From IMG/VR virus record IMGVR_UViG_3300037245_000476, positions 1 to 42,466 of that record: a stretch of 42,466 bases of DNA; one strand, written 5' to 3'. A program made the position numbers and the translations under genes. Positions 1-8,067 of this stretch are shown piece after piece. Source of the stretch: a virus. Each line of letters opens with the position of its first letter. The first letter of the stretch is position 1. The notes under the pieces were generated by a model that saw nothing but the letters and a program-made list of their open reading frames with translations, was not told where the DNA came from and did not search any database.

Positions 1-127
1 ATAATAGGGTTTCCTTAAATTCTAGTTTACATTTATCAGCTAATATCTCTGACTGCCGTAACTAGCATCTCCGGTTTTACCCTAATACTTCCGTCACTTT
101 GTGCCTAATATCTCTACTGGCTTATTT
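1..127. repeat. Terminal direct repeat, left copy (assembly overlap)
   Basis: Bases 1-127 are identical to 42340-42466. An exact 127-nt repeat equals a common assembler k-mer and marks a circularised contig rather than proven physical ends. It spans the gap between the capsid gene start and the protease gene end, including the capsid ribosome site (AAGGAAACCC on the minus strand). Inside it the 11-mer CTAATATCTCT occurs at 40-50 and 105-115. Confidence 0.95.
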
Positions 128-829
128 TATTATACTAACTTCTATAAATTCTTCAACTGGTATTGCTACACTTATTGCCTTTTCTTTGAAATCATCTGCG
201 CATAATAGAAGTTCTTCGTCTTCGACCACTTCTACGTGCAGGCATTCTTTAAGTTCGTCTGATATCGTAATGCTTTTATTCTTTACTGCCAGTGCAAGGG
301 CTTCGGCATTAGCCGGTACGGTCACAGGTGAGAACTCGGTAAGTTCCCACTTAGTGAATATAAACCTTGCCTCTGCAAGTGCCGGATTAGCCTTGATATC
401 GTCCGGGGTTGGTCTGTGCCCTTCTTTTGGGATAAAGCCAACCGAGAACGCTTTGAGGAATCCACCCTTGAACAACTGCCATACCTCTTCGGCTAATTTA
501 GTGGTTGCAAACTTGATCTTAGCAGTGATCCGCTTTCTACCCTGCTTTAACCATAAAGCCTTACCAATAGGAGGCTGGAAAGTGTTATGTGACCACGGAA
601 TAACCGGATTCTTACGGAAGTTCTCAGCGTCCATACCTTTAGGCACAAGCACTTCATTATCCCGATCAATCGACCCGGTAGAAATGACGGCGATTACGGA
701 GCGTTCTTCCTCATTTATGTCGGTAGCCTTGCATAGGCCGAAAGATTCCTTCGCCTCGCCGTCGAATTTGTATTCGCACTCGATTAGTTCCTGGTCCTGT
801 TCTAGTTCGTCTATATTCTCGATTGCCAT
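122..829 (-). CDS. HK97-type prohead protease
   Basis: Serine protease of the HK97 prohead family (peptidase U35), which trims the capsid delta domain and scaffold inside the procapsid. From the start chosen here it has 235 residues. The conserved blocks are visible: SIDRDNEVL (53-61), PWSHN with catalytic His81, LKAFSVGF with catalytic Ser129, and LTEFSPVTVPAN (163-174), where the third catalytic residue lies. An upstream TTG at 859 is in frame, but the ATG at 829 has a good AAGGA ribosome site 10 nt ahead. It lies between portal and capsid in the leftward late operon, the usual family order. Confidence 0.9.
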   Translation of the reverse strand: MAIENIDELEQDQELIECEYKFDGEAKESFGLCKATDINEEERSVIAVISTGSIDRDNEVLVPKGMDAENFRKNPVIPWSHNTFQPPIGKALWLKQGRKRITAKIKFATTKLAEEVWQLFKGGFLKAFSVGFIPKEGHRPTPDDIKANPALAEARFIFTKWELTEFSPVTVPANAEALALAVKNKSITISDELKECLHVEVVEDEELLLCADDFKEKAISVAIPVEEFIEVSIIK

Positions 830-855
830 AGTTCTGTTCCTTATTTTGGTAATGC

Positions 856-1104
856 TCAAGCATTGTCTTCGCTAACATTGATTGCCAGCCTATATGTTTT
901 CTTGCCTGCCAGTTTATATATCAGGTTCGCTACTCCGAGATAAATCTTTGCTGGTATAGCGAATAACTTAAGGGCCATACGTAGATTATTTGTATTTAGC
1001 TTCACCGTTACTTGTATAGTGACGGTATTAACCGTAGGTCTTTCTTGGTGTGGCCCTGTATCAATCCATGTATCCTGTAAGTTATCAGGTGTATCGTTAG
1101 CCAT
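856..1104 (-). CDS. Hypothetical protein between portal and protease
   Basis: An 82-residue protein I do not recognise. Residues 43-70 are hydrophobic and basic (ALKLFAIPAKIYLGVANLIY), which suggests an amphipathic or membrane-associated helix, and the N-terminal half is polar. The ribosome site AAAGGAAAAG precedes ATG 1104. It sits between portal-MuF and protease in the head morphogenesis block, so a role in head assembly is possible but is inferred from position only. Confidence 0.6.
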   Translation of the reverse strand: MANDTPDNLQDTWIDTGPHQERPTVNTVTIQVTVKLNTNNLRMALKLFAIPAKIYLGVANLIYKLAGKKTYRLAINVSEDNA

Positions 1105-1115
1105 TTTCTTTTCCT

Positions 1116-3233
1116 TTAATTATCCGATATAATAGGTATCAATTGGCACCTGCAATTCGGGTGAAGCGGAGGGTGTTTAATCGGTTCATAGTTGTACTTC
1201 TGTGTTATATTATTCCCTGTGTCCGGGTCTTTTACTGTCAATGAATCACCTTTGTCGAAGAAATTAGAACCGAGCTTTTGTACTTTGCCGTGCATTCTTG
1301 CGCAGTACGGGCATCTGCGATCATCGGGGACTGTGTCCCACTTCTTGCTTACAACAACGCCCGATTGCTCCCAGGCAAGCGTAGTGCCTTCGTTATGCGC
1401 CCAGATAGTCTCGGTTCGTACAACCCGGTCAGCTTTGAACCTTGCATCGAACTGGGTACGAACTCGCTTGATCGTACCGCTACGGGATTCACCGGCGGCG
1501 ATTGATTCTGCGATGTCGTCCCTGATTTCCCTCTGGACGGTAGTAGCTACAGACCTTATCTGGCCTGCTCTATCATCTAAAGCCCGCAATACGGCGGGGC
1601 TGGAAGCGTTCACTACAGCACCGGGCTTTGCCAATTCCATTGCTTCGACAAGACCTATATCTAACAGACCCCTAATGAACGGTGCAGACTGAGCCGCAAT
1701 CTCATCGGCCCATTTAGCTTCATTATACACTGAGCTTATGATATCATCGGCAGAAGCGGCAAAAGCGGCGTCGCTTGCTTCGTCTTCGATTGCTTTAGGC
1801 TTGCCAAAGGCTTTGAGGTTCTTAATAACCTCGGCCTCCATAGCCTTGAATGTCCTTACCATAGTCGCAACGAATACCCTCGGCATAAAGTCCGGTTCTG
1901 GCAGGTCGTTTGTCTGGCCCTCTCGCTTTTCTACTACTTCAATCGCCTTTTTAGGCTCTTCGACCGTCTCAACCTCTATCGGCTGTGGTTCTACTGGCTC
2001 GTCACCCCACGGGGCCGGGTCAACGCCGTCCTTTGCCCGTTCCTCATTAACTGAACTGTATTTAGTCCTTATGAGCGTTTCGATCTCCTTAAGCCTTTGC
2101 TCGCCGTCTACCGGAATAGCGTCATCGAATAGCAAGAAAAGGTCTTCACCCCAATTACGAGTAAATTGCTCGTTTAGCTTCTGTTCGATCATTGTAAGCT
2201 TCGGGTTAATGGTAAACTGCATCCATAGCTTAATAGACGACCGGAGATTATCCCGCGATATCTCGGTAGGAACTACGAATGTCAGAGGCACGCCATATAC
2301 ACCACAGGTCTCTTCGAGGGTAGTCTTGCGGCCTTGAACAAAGCCCATATCTTTCGGCTTGTGTCCGTATTCGTGGACTTTCGCACCTCCAGAGGCGATA
2401 AATAGATTGCCTGTGTTCTTGACGCCTCCATTCGTGCTTCTGTGATTAGCAAGAATCCGTTTCCTTTCGGTATCGCCCAATGTGCTCTCTACAGGTATCT
2501 CCATGACCATTGACGGATTACCACCGTTCTTAAAGTTGGCAATCTCGTACTGATTCATAGCCTCGTTAAGATCGATGGACTGCTCACCGGCCTTTGTAGG
2601 AGAATCACCTTTTAACGGGCAGGTCATGGAGGTGTATTTGAAGTGGATTATGTCTTTTGGGTTGAAATTGCTTGTATGCTGGCCCACTTTGTATTCATAG
2701 CTGGCAATCCGCTTTTCGTTCTTTGTGAGCTTGACTTTGACGAATTGAGACTGTAAAGGCCATATATTAAGAATCTCACCGCCGACCCCTCGCTGTAGCA
2801 TCCAATAATCAACACCGATTGCCTCCAGATACTTAACTGTAATCTCTTTGAGGTCGAAAGCGTTATTGTTGGGGTTTACCTGACGGAGCAGGTCGATAAT
2901 AGGATGGTCTGTTACCTCTTCGAGTTGGTCTGCTGTGCCTACCCGCTCTGCCAGCTTTGTATGTAGGAAAGCGTGTCGTCCTTTGCTTAGAGATGTCGTT
3001 TTGAGGCTCTTGGTCGTCTTTGTTGATTTCGTGGTGTATAACCGGAGTGGCACTTGCGCACAAGCCTTTGCATTGCGATCAATACATGTCCAACTCCAGC
3101 CCCGTATCTTAGCGATAAGCTGTGCATCGGTCTTTGCGCCGTAATAGTCCGTAGAAAGACCGCACATCTCCAAGACAGAATAGTGCATGGCCTTGCGGAA
3201 TAAATACCCTAATACTTTGCTTTTAAATGACAT
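1116..3233 (-). CDS. Portal protein fused to MuF-like head morphogenesis domain
   Basis: A 705-residue fusion. The first ~430 residues are an HK97-type portal: WSWTCIDRNAKACAQVPLRLY near the N-terminus, then the stem, ending near the acidic proline-rich linker EPVEPQPIEVETVEEP. The last ~200 residues are a MuF domain with the zinc-like signature DDRRCPYCARMHGK followed by HPPLHPNCRCQLIP. MuF proteins enter the procapsid with the portal, and fusion guarantees co-incorporation. Separate genes are more usual, but this fusion is known in several phage groups. ATG 3233 with AAGGTT just upstream is preferred over an in-frame TTG at 3239, which would lie beside the -10 box of the promoter at 3241-3269. 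Confidence 0.92.
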   Translation of the reverse strand: MSFKSKVLGYLFRKAMHYSVLEMCGLSTDYYGAKTDAQLIAKIRGWSWTCIDRNAKACAQVPLRLYTTKSTKTTKSLKTTSLSKGRHAFLHTKLAERVGTADQLEEVTDHPIIDLLRQVNPNNNAFDLKEITVKYLEAIGVDYWMLQRGVGGEILNIWPLQSQFVKVKLTKNEKRIASYEYKVGQHTSNFNPKDIIHFKYTSMTCPLKGDSPTKAGEQSIDLNEAMNQYEIANFKNGGNPSMVMEIPVESTLGDTERKRILANHRSTNGGVKNTGNLFIASGGAKVHEYGHKPKDMGFVQGRKTTLEETCGVYGVPLTFVVPTEISRDNLRSSIKLWMQFTINPKLTMIEQKLNEQFTRNWGEDLFLLFDDAIPVDGEQRLKEIETLIRTKYSSVNEERAKDGVDPAPWGDEPVEPQPIEVETVEEPKKAIEVVEKREGQTNDLPEPDFMPRVFVATMVRTFKAMEAEVIKNLKAFGKPKAIEDEASDAAFAASADDIISSVYNEAKWADEIAAQSAPFIRGLLDIGLVEAMELAKPGAVVNASSPAVLRALDDRAGQIRSVATTVQREIRDDIAESIAAGESRSGTIKRVRTQFDARFKADRVVRTETIWAHNEGTTLAWEQSGVVVSKKWDTVPDDRRCPYCARMHGKVQKLGSNFFDKGDSLTVKDPDTGNNITQKYNYEPIKHPPLHPNCRCQLIPIISDN

Positions 3234-3240
3234 ATTCAAC

Positions 3241-3269
3241 CTTATACCATACTATTTGTTAGTTGTCAA
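3241..3269 (-). promoter_or_regulatory. Leftward sigma70-like promoter abutting the portal start
   Basis: On the minus strand TTGACA (3269-3264), a 17-nt spacer and TATAAG (3246-3241). Transcription should begin about 7 nt downstream, at about 3234, while the portal ATG is at 3233, so the transcript could be leaderless or nearly so. It would boost portal, protease and capsid transcription separately from the terminase end of the operon. Confidence 0.65.
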
Positions 3270-3330
3270 GAACTTTCTTTGGCTTGCCTAACATTTAGAT
3301 TAAAAAAACCTTCTGTTCTTATGTCTTTAA

Positions 3331-3654
3331 TCATGACTTGCCCACATTAGCTAATTGCCATTGAAATATATCCCATTTACGGTTATCTATCTGTGATATC
3401 TCTGCTCGAATCCGAGTTATTTCTTGTTTGTCGTAGCCGTCCGCTACAACCACGCTCGGTGTCGTTTTGTTATGCCCACAGCAGCAACTAAGCGTGTTAT
3501 ATCCTTTTTTCCATAGATGCTTTATCGCTTCTACGATACAGGCGTCTATGCAGACAGTTCGATTCTCCCGCCCTTCATCTACATTGTCAGGCAGGTCTAA
3601 TACTGACTCCCCCTGCCCTTCTATATCCAGATTGTAAGATTTACAAGTACACAT
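3331..3654 (-). CDS. Conserved Cys-rich phage hypothetical protein
   Basis: A 107-residue protein with a Cys/His cluster (CIDAC at about 35-39, then LSCCCGHNKTTPSVVV at about 56-71) that looks metal-binding. The CCGHNK...PSVVV block recurs in hypothetical proteins of other tailed phages, but I know of no function. Its ATG overlaps the upstream stop as TAATG, so translation is coupled. A 97-nt gap and a promoter separate it from the portal gene. Confidence 0.65.
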   Translation of the reverse strand: MCTCKSYNLDIEGQGESVLDLPDNVDEGRENRTVCIDACIVEAIKHLWKKGYNTLSCCCGHNKTTPSVVVADGYDKQEITRIRAEISQIDNRKWDIFQWQLANVGKS

Positions 3655-4394
3655 TATTCTTTCACCTGCTCTCTGTCCTCTGGGTGCGGTTTAAATGCTC
3701 TTTTAGCTTGTTCAATGTCTATTGGTTTACCGTCAACCATCTTTAAATCCTGCTCTCTGTATACTTCTAGGGACATAGATTCACCTAAGAAGACGGATTT
3801 AGTGTTTGGAAAGGCCCTTCTTAGGTCGATTTTGATCCTGTCAGACTCCTTAAGGGTTAACGGTGCTGTGCATTTACATACCACCACATCTCCCGGCTGT
3901 ATGCTTATTACTTCTTTGCGGGTTGCATATCCTGAGTCGTACAAGTCCATTGTCTGCCCTTTCAAGGCCTCGAACATATCTTTTGATGCAAAGAAGTCAT
4001 CCACTCCAAGACCGGAAGCCCTATATGCTTTATCAAGTCCCGCTTTGAATGTTTCATATTCTTCTTTGCGGGGGAGGGATGGGTTAAGTTGCTCATCAGT
4101 AATGTCAATATGCTTCCCATAATCTGACCGAGTTTCCGGCTTCGGGTCTTTTACCTTTGGCATGGATGGCTCTACCTGCATATGCCTATATTTAACCCTT
4201 ACCCGAAATTCCCGTGGCCCATTCTCTTCGGTTGACACGTTATATACATAAGCCATATCGTCGCCGGGATGTTGGTCGTAAACCTTTGGAAGCTTGCCTG
4301 TAAAGAATATATCCGCTCCGTTTTCTCCTTCTTTTACCGACACATCAATTATTCTCAATAGAGGGTCAAGCGAGTCAATTTCTTTAAATATCAT
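3654..4394 (-). CDS. Hypothetical protein, 246 aa
   Basis: Not recognised. It is a mixed acidic protein with no signal peptide or membrane span. The N-terminal ~75 residues look like a small beta domain. Residues ~168-215 (IQPGDVVVCKCTAPLTLKES onward) form a second predicted alpha/beta segment ending in a short charged tail. The ribosome site AAAGGAAAG lies just after the stop of the preceding small membrane protein gene, so the two are probably co-translated. It lies in the terminase-portal interval. Confidence 0.65.
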   Translation of the reverse strand: MIFKEIDSLDPLLRIIDVSVKEGENGADIFFTGKLPKVYDQHPGDDMAYVYNVSTEENGPREFRVRVKYRHMQVEPSMPKVKDPKPETRSDYGKHIDITDEQLNPSLPRKEEYETFKAGLDKAYRASGLGVDDFFASKDMFEALKGQTMDLYDSGYATRKEVISIQPGDVVVCKCTAPLTLKESDRIKIDLRRAFPNTKSVFLGESMSLEVYREQDLKMVDGKPIDIEQAKRAFKPHPEDREQVKE

Positions 4395-4406
4395 AATTTC
4401 TTTCCT

Positions 4407-4523
4407 TTATCTATGCCACGGTTTTCGTATTATCCACTGGGTTATATACAAGACAGCCAGTATCGATAGTCCAATTCCGATCATGTGCCAGCTTGTTATG
4501 TTGTAGATTATAGGGGTGTTCAT
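4407..4523 (-). CDS. Small single-pass membrane protein, 38 aa
   Basis: A 38-codon ORF found by reading the gap between two larger genes. It has a short polar N-terminus, one hydrophobic span (about residues 14-32, MIGIGLSILAVLYITQWII) and a basic C-terminus RKPWHR, predicting an N-out/C-in topology. AAAGGG lies 6 nt upstream, and its ATG starts one base after the TAA of the upstream gene. Its stop is followed directly by the next gene's ribosome site. Function unknown; a lysis or membrane role is possible. Confidence 0.6.
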   Translation of the reverse strand: MNTPIIYNITSWHMIGIGLSILAVLYITQWIIRKPWHR

Positions 4524-4524
4524 G

Positions 4525-4707
4525 TTATGCCCTTTCTGTTGAATCCTGCGCGTTTACACACTCCGGGAAGCTGTTTTCGGCCTTAAAACACGGCTCGGTC
4601 TCGCATCCGGCATATGCCCGGCTACAAATAGGCCCGAATGCACAGGTATCGAGGCATGTAATCGGGCTTTCTTGCGTCTGGGTTGGGTTTATAGAATTAC
4701 TCGTCAT
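4525..4707 (-). CDS. Small Cys-rich protein, 60 aa
   Basis: Six cysteines in about 35 residues (CLDTCAFGPICSRAYAGC, then ETEPC and PECV) suggest a small metal-binding or Fe-S-like fold. The spacing does not match a zinc ribbon I know. The ATG overlaps the preceding stop. No function can be assigned. It belongs to the large set of mini Cys-rich proteins in this genome. Confidence 0.55.
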   Translation of the reverse strand: MTSNSINPTQTQESPITCLDTCAFGPICSRAYAGCETEPCFKAENSFPECVNAQDSTERA

Positions 4708-5075
4708 TATCTCATTTTCCCTGTATCGTGAGCATAACCAATTACCTCTATATTTCGCACGTCCCCCAGATAATAGAACTCGTCAGGGGTGTCAAGGATA
4801 ACTCCCGTAACAACATCATGTTTGATCTCGCCTTCGATATCAACAAGCCCGCCCTTAGTGTTTACCTGTCCCTTAATGATATAGCTGGAGTACAAATCCT
4901 CTCCATCTATGTCTGTGTATTCCTCTATACATACCTCTACATGGTAAAGCTCTTTGGCTTCTTTAGCGGGTATATTGTGGGCATAATAATTGCCATCAGA
5001 GAAGAATAGGGCATATATATCGGTTTCTCCGTCTAGCCATACATTATTCAACTTACTCCATACCTTAAACTTCAT
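4707..5075 (-). CDS. YopX-like protein, divergent
   Basis: A 122-residue acidic beta-rich protein. The start (MKFKVWSKLNNVW), a middle EYTDIDGEDLY...YIIKGQV and an end LGDVRNIEVIGYAHD resemble the YopX family pattern (FRVW..., TGL.DkNG..IyeGDIv, eviGN). The final NPEL motif of typical members is missing. YopX proteins are common in phages but of unknown function. A second, more typical member is at 21072-21458. It sits immediately upstream of small Cys-rich genes and downstream of the large terminase gene. Confidence 0.5.
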   Translation of the reverse strand: MKFKVWSKLNNVWLDGETDIYALFFSDGNYYAHNIPAKEAKELYHVEVCIEEYTDIDGEDLYSSYIIKGQVNTKGGLVDIEGEIKHDVVTGVILDTPDEFYYLGDVRNIEVIGYAHDTGKMR

Positions 5076-5087
5076 AATCGGTCCTTT

Positions 5088-6491
5088 CTACATATTAGTC
5101 CATATTGCCGGGTCGTTAGCGTCAAGCGGCTCGTAGTCCACAAACCCGTCTTTAGTAAACATATTATCCTTGTTTTCCTTATCACCGATCACTTCCAGGT
5201 CTACTTTACCACCGCCTACCAGCTTTGTCAAGATATATCTTGTGGCGTCGATTAAATGGTTAAACAGGTCAGCGGGCTTATTAAGCAGCGTCCCGTCTTT
5301 CTTCTCTGCCCACTTGTAGGACGCGAACTCTTTGCGGAGGTTTGGGCTGTTGTGGTCCAATAACACATTATACTGCCTTATCCGCTGTATTCCATGCAGG
5401 ATCGAGTCCGGCCCCTTTTGGCAGGGTACAATCATAAGCCCTGTATTGCGTATCTCGGTGATTGACTTTGGCTCGGCACAATCAGCCACAATAAGCTCTT
5501 GGCCGGCTACAGGGGCAAGTCTGGCGGCAATCATGGGGTTTGTGAGCTTTGTCTCGTATAGATGCTCCCTGACATACAGGTCATCTCCCTTTATGGCTAT
5601 CTCTACAACGGCGCTGGGATCGATGGCAAAGCCGAAGTCAAGACCGAAGCCGGTATGCTCCGGTGTATCAGGCCAATCCCGTGTAATAGACCAGTTATCG
5701 AATATAAGCCCTTTGAGGTTGCCCCACTTACCAAGGCAGTAGATGTTGTAAAAGTTCTTATCACGGTGTACTAATGATTCAAGCTGAGCCTTATATTCTT
5801 TATCAATGAAAAGGTTGTCTTTGTATGTAGAGTGCATAACTGTCATGTTAAATGATACTTCTTCACCCTCGACTATTGTTGTGTATTTACGCCTTACGAT
5901 CTTCTCTCCAGCTTCTATCTTTGCTTGGAGTTCGTCTCCGAACAGGTTTTGCCTTATCCAGTGCTGCTCGTTGATCGGGTTAAAAGATGCGATAAGCTGC
6001 TTATAATCGGGGAGTATACCTCTTAAGCGTAGGTCAAGCTGGTAAAAGTCGTATTCGGTGAATTCGGTGAATTCCTCAAGCCATACACTTGTAATACCTT
6101 GGATAGATTTGATTTTCTCCATATCATCTAAGCCAGTACAGTAAATAGAACTTTCACATTTAGTACCTGGGAACAAAGTGATCGTCATATCAGTTTTGTT
6201 GATTTTAGCCTTACCAGACAGACCCCAATCAACGATATACTCGCCGAACAACTTAAATACGGACGTTCTGGCAGTTGCTTTTATCTTGCGTAACACAAGG
6301 AAGTTATGTACCCTACCCTCTGCTGCGGCCTTGAGAATGCGGATTAAGACCTTTTCTGCCGCGAAGTATGACTTACCGGAGCCGCCCCCACCCATGAGGA
6401 TTAGCCATCTATCCTTATTGGTGAATAGAGGCTGGAAGGCGGGGTTGGTTACTTCTTGGAGGTTGCTTAGGTCTATTTGGGTTTTAGGCAC
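5088..6491 (-). CDS. terL: Terminase large subunit (Terminase_3 family)
   Basis: The packaging motor ATPase and headful or site-specific nuclease; 467 residues, full length. Walker A is GGGGSGKS (34-41), Walker B is SVWLEE (135-140) and the coupling motif is SFNP (169-172). The RNase H-like nuclease carries Asp285 (GLDFGFAIDPSA), Asp337 (IVADCAE) and Asp415 (LIDATRY). The start is GTG at 6491, with only a weak ribosome site. Its closeness to the upstream stop (6495) suggests translational coupling. The small subunit lies two genes upstream. Confidence 0.95.
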   Translation of the reverse strand: MPKTQIDLSNLQEVTNPAFQPLFTNKDRWLILMGGGGSGKSYFAAEKVLIRILKAAAEGRVHNFLVLRKIKATARTSVFKLFGEYIVDWGLSGKAKINKTDMTITLFPGTKCESSIYCTGLDDMEKIKSIQGITSVWLEEFTEFTEYDFYQLDLRLRGILPDYKQLIASFNPINEQHWIRQNLFGDELQAKIEAGEKIVRRKYTTIVEGEEVSFNMTVMHSTYKDNLFIDKEYKAQLESLVHRDKNFYNIYCLGKWGNLKGLIFDNWSITRDWPDTPEHTGFGLDFGFAIDPSAVVEIAIKGDDLYVREHLYETKLTNPMIAARLAPVAGQELIVADCAEPKSITEIRNTGLMIVPCQKGPDSILHGIQRIRQYNVLLDHNSPNLRKEFASYKWAEKKDGTLLNKPADLFNHLIDATRYILTKLVGGGKVDLEVIGDKENKDNMFTKDGFVDYEPLDANDPAIWTNM

Positions 6492-6494
6492 GGC

Positions 6495-6683
6495 TTACTC
6501 GCTGATTATGCGATTTAATTCATTCCTCAAGTCCATACAATTAGACGGTGACAGTGATACATGGTGGCCGTCAAGTGATAGATACACCTCACGAGGTCCT
6601 GAAAAGGACGCTTTTAGTACCATTATAGTCATAGTATCAGGGTTTGCGCCCACTACTTCCCACGATGTTTCGGTCGATAACAT
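6495..6683 (-). CDS. Hypothetical protein, 62 aa
   Basis: A short ORF between the terminase genes with a good ribosome site (AAAGGGAAAG) before ATG 6683. It is mostly beta-like (TMTIMVLKAS, EVYLSLDGHHVSLSPS) with a helical C-terminus. It is not recognised. Its stop lies 3 nt before the large terminase GTG start, so it may serve to couple terminase translation. Confidence 0.55.
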   Translation of the reverse strand: MLSTETSWEVVGANPDTMTIMVLKASFSGPREVYLSLDGHHVSLSPSNCMDLRNELNRIISE

Positions 6684-6707
6684 TTTCTTTCCCTTTCTAT
6701 ATGTCCT

Positions 6708-6887
6708 TTAGCTTGATATACCCGCGATTTCTCTTGCGGAATCTATGGTTTCTTCCCAGTCCTCACCATCCATCGTTTCATTCTCTATAAGCATAAGCAG
6801 GTCAATGAGTGCAGATTCTACGTCCGAAATCCTCTTCTTTGGGTTATATTTCCGCTCCCATGCAATAAGGTCAGTTAATTCGCTCAT
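6708..6887 (-). CDS. Small acidic helical protein, 59 aa
   Basis: A 59-codon ORF (MSELTDLIAWERKYNPKKR...) predicted to be helical and acidic in its second half (MDGEDWEETIDSAREI). The ATG at 6887 is preceded by AAGGAATTTTGAA. It lies between the small and large terminase genes. Not recognised; a terminase accessory role is conjecture from position. Confidence 0.55.
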   Translation of the reverse strand: MSELTDLIAWERKYNPKKRISDVESALIDLLMLIENETMDGEDWEETIDSAREIAGISS

Positions 6888-6950
6888 TTCAAAATTCCTT
6901 TATAAATTACCTTTTCTATTAAGTATACCATGAGGTTAGGAATAGTCAAC

Positions 6951-7346
6951 TTATATATCCTTGAACTTCTCCGGTAGCTTGATTGTGATCGACTCACCAC
7001 CACTTGTTACGTCTGTCCCTTCTCTTAGGCCGTGATTGGCCGATAACATGAGCTTTGCGATAGTGCTATTATAATCGCCCTTTAAGCCCTTATTACAGAG
7101 CATTTGCTTGCTTTTTTGTTTGATGATCCCCAAAGACCTTAAAAACTGTGGGTACTTCCTACCCCAATTCTGCAAAGTTTCCTCTGTTGAACCGATGTAA
7201 CATGAGAACCCACATATACTTATGAGTTCTTCTTTGTCCTCGCACTCATCAAGGTAGCCCTGTATATACTCTCTTGAGCAATATTCCTCTTTATACTTTG
7301 TCGGCCTGCCTCCGGCGTGTTTCTTTTTTGCTTTCTTCTTTGCCAT
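6951..7346 (-). CDS. terS: Terminase small subunit (DNA-recognition)
   Basis: A 131-residue basic protein opening with an AT-hook-like KKKAKKKHAGGRPTKYKEEYC, the GGRPTKY start typical of phage small terminase/gp3-like proteins. A helical DNA-binding core follows (STEETLQNWGRKYPQFLRSL), then a C-terminal tail ending TIKLPEKFKDI that would contact the large subunit. ATG 7346 overlaps the TAA of the upstream mini gene. An in-frame GTG at 7355 lies inside that gene and is less likely. Confidence 0.75.
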   Translation of the reverse strand: MAKKKAKKKHAGGRPTKYKEEYCSREYIQGYLDECEDKEELISICGFSCYIGSTEETLQNWGRKYPQFLRSLGIIKQKSKQMLCNKGLKGDYNSTIAKLMLSANHGLREGTDVTSGGESITIKLPEKFKDI

Positions 7347-7435
7347 TATTTCCACGGCCTCTTAAATGAGAATATGAAACATATCCCTAGTATTATTAGT
7401 CCTGTTATTGTTAAATCAGCGTAATCTATGTCCAT
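7346..7435 (-). CDS. Mini membrane protein leading the late operon, 29 aa
   Basis: A 29-codon ORF: polar start MDIDYADL, one hydrophobic span (about residues 9-23, TITGLIILGICFIFS) and a basic tail FKRPWK. It is the first gene after the leftward promoter, and its stop shares a base with the small terminase start (TAATG). It resembles the 38-aa protein at 4407-4523 in layout. It could be a membrane peptide or a leader ORF for terminase coupling. Confidence 0.5.
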   Translation of the reverse strand: MDIDYADLTITGLIILGICFIFSFKRPWK

Positions 7436-7455
7436 AACTGTTCCGATCTGGTTTA

Positions 7456-7484
7456 ATTATACATCATATTCCTTGACATTGCAA
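7456..7484 (-). promoter_or_regulatory. Leftward late-operon promoter
   Basis: On the minus strand TTGCAA (7484-7479), a 17-nt spacer and a perfect TATAAT (7461-7456), 20 nt ahead of the first ORF start. The -35 lies inside the plus-strand sequence ACATTGCAAGG (7476-7486). That same 11-mer recurs beside the rightward promoter at 17890-17918, a possible shared operator. Confidence 0.65.
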
Positions 7485-7620
7485 GGGTTTTATATTTTTC
7501 TTTTGGGGTATTCCGCGATATTAGCCTAAAAGGGAGAATAAATTTGATTTTCCTTTTTTATAGACGATACTTTTATTAGTAAGACATGTTAATAACAACA
7601 CTTTTTAGGGAATTGGAATT
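7485..7620. other. Divergent intergenic region
   Basis: AT-rich spacer between the leftward late operon and the first rightward block. A rightward promoter must lie here. The only candidate I see is weak: TTGATT (7544-7549) with TACTTT 18 nt downstream. A ribosome site AGGGAATTGG precedes the first gene. No ORF or strong hairpin is visible. Confidence 0.4.
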
Positions 7621-7839
7621 ATGAGACTGAGAACAAACGGAAAATACTCAGCAATACAAAAATGTGAATGCGGTTCCAAGGTGACACCTCTAATGAAGAT
7701 AACGGATGAACCTGATAATTGGGCATGGCCTGAATGTCACGCCTGTGGAGATGTGGTTTGTGAAGATTGTAAATGTGAGCACGAAGATGAATTATATTGT
7801 TCTTGTTGCTATCAAGGAATAGCAATGGATAGGAGTTAA
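7621..7839 (+). CDS. Cys-rich zinc-binding-like protein, 72 aa
   Basis: The first gene of the rightward block. It has at least four CxxC-type pairs (CECG, CHACG, CEDCKC, CSCCY), enough for two zinc sites. It is acidic overall and has no membrane segment. Such proteins in phage early regions are often host-takeover factors, but nothing specific can be said here. It is followed after 3 nt by the next gene. Confidence 0.6.
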   Translation: MRLRTNGKYSAIQKCECGSKVTPLMKITDEPDNWAWPECHACGDVVCEDCKCEHEDELYCSCCYQGIAMDRS

Positions 7840-7842
7840 ATC

Positions 7843-8028
7843 ATGGAAAGTATTGAAGTCCAAGAATTAAATGATGATGGAAATAAGGTCAGATACGCAA
7901 CGAGATGCTATTTTGAGGTAAAGATTAGTGATGACCGCTATGAAGAACTACAGGAAATTGCAGAAAGTCAAGATATTAGCGAATCAGATGCACTTGAAAG
8001 AGTGATAAGAGAAGGTTTTGATGGCTAA
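7843..8028 (+). CDS. Ribbon-helix-helix-like DNA-binding protein
   Basis: A 61-residue protein whose second half fits the RHH/CopG pattern: a beta strand FEVKIS (24-29), helix RYEELQEIAESQ, a turn, then helix SESDALERVIREGF. It has an unusual N-terminal extension of about 23 residues. RHH proteins bind operators as dimers. It is the only regulator-like gene near the divergent promoters, so it may control the early/late switch (inference). Confidence 0.5.
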   Translation: MESIEVQELNDDGNKVRYATRCYFEVKISDDRYEELQEIAESQDISESDALERVIREGFDG

Positions 8029-8067
8029 CCCCGCCCGCCCCTGTGCTGGCAGAAAGAGAGAATCAAA

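Noticed and set aside
1192-2337. Plus-strand ORFs opposite the portal gene
   Set aside because: They are long but lack ribosome sites and family motifs, and lie antisense to a clear portal-MuF gene.
7473-7496. Rightward TTGACA promoter in the divergent region
   Set aside because: TTGACA is perfect, but the only TATATT nearby is 12 nt away, too close for a sigma70 promoter.
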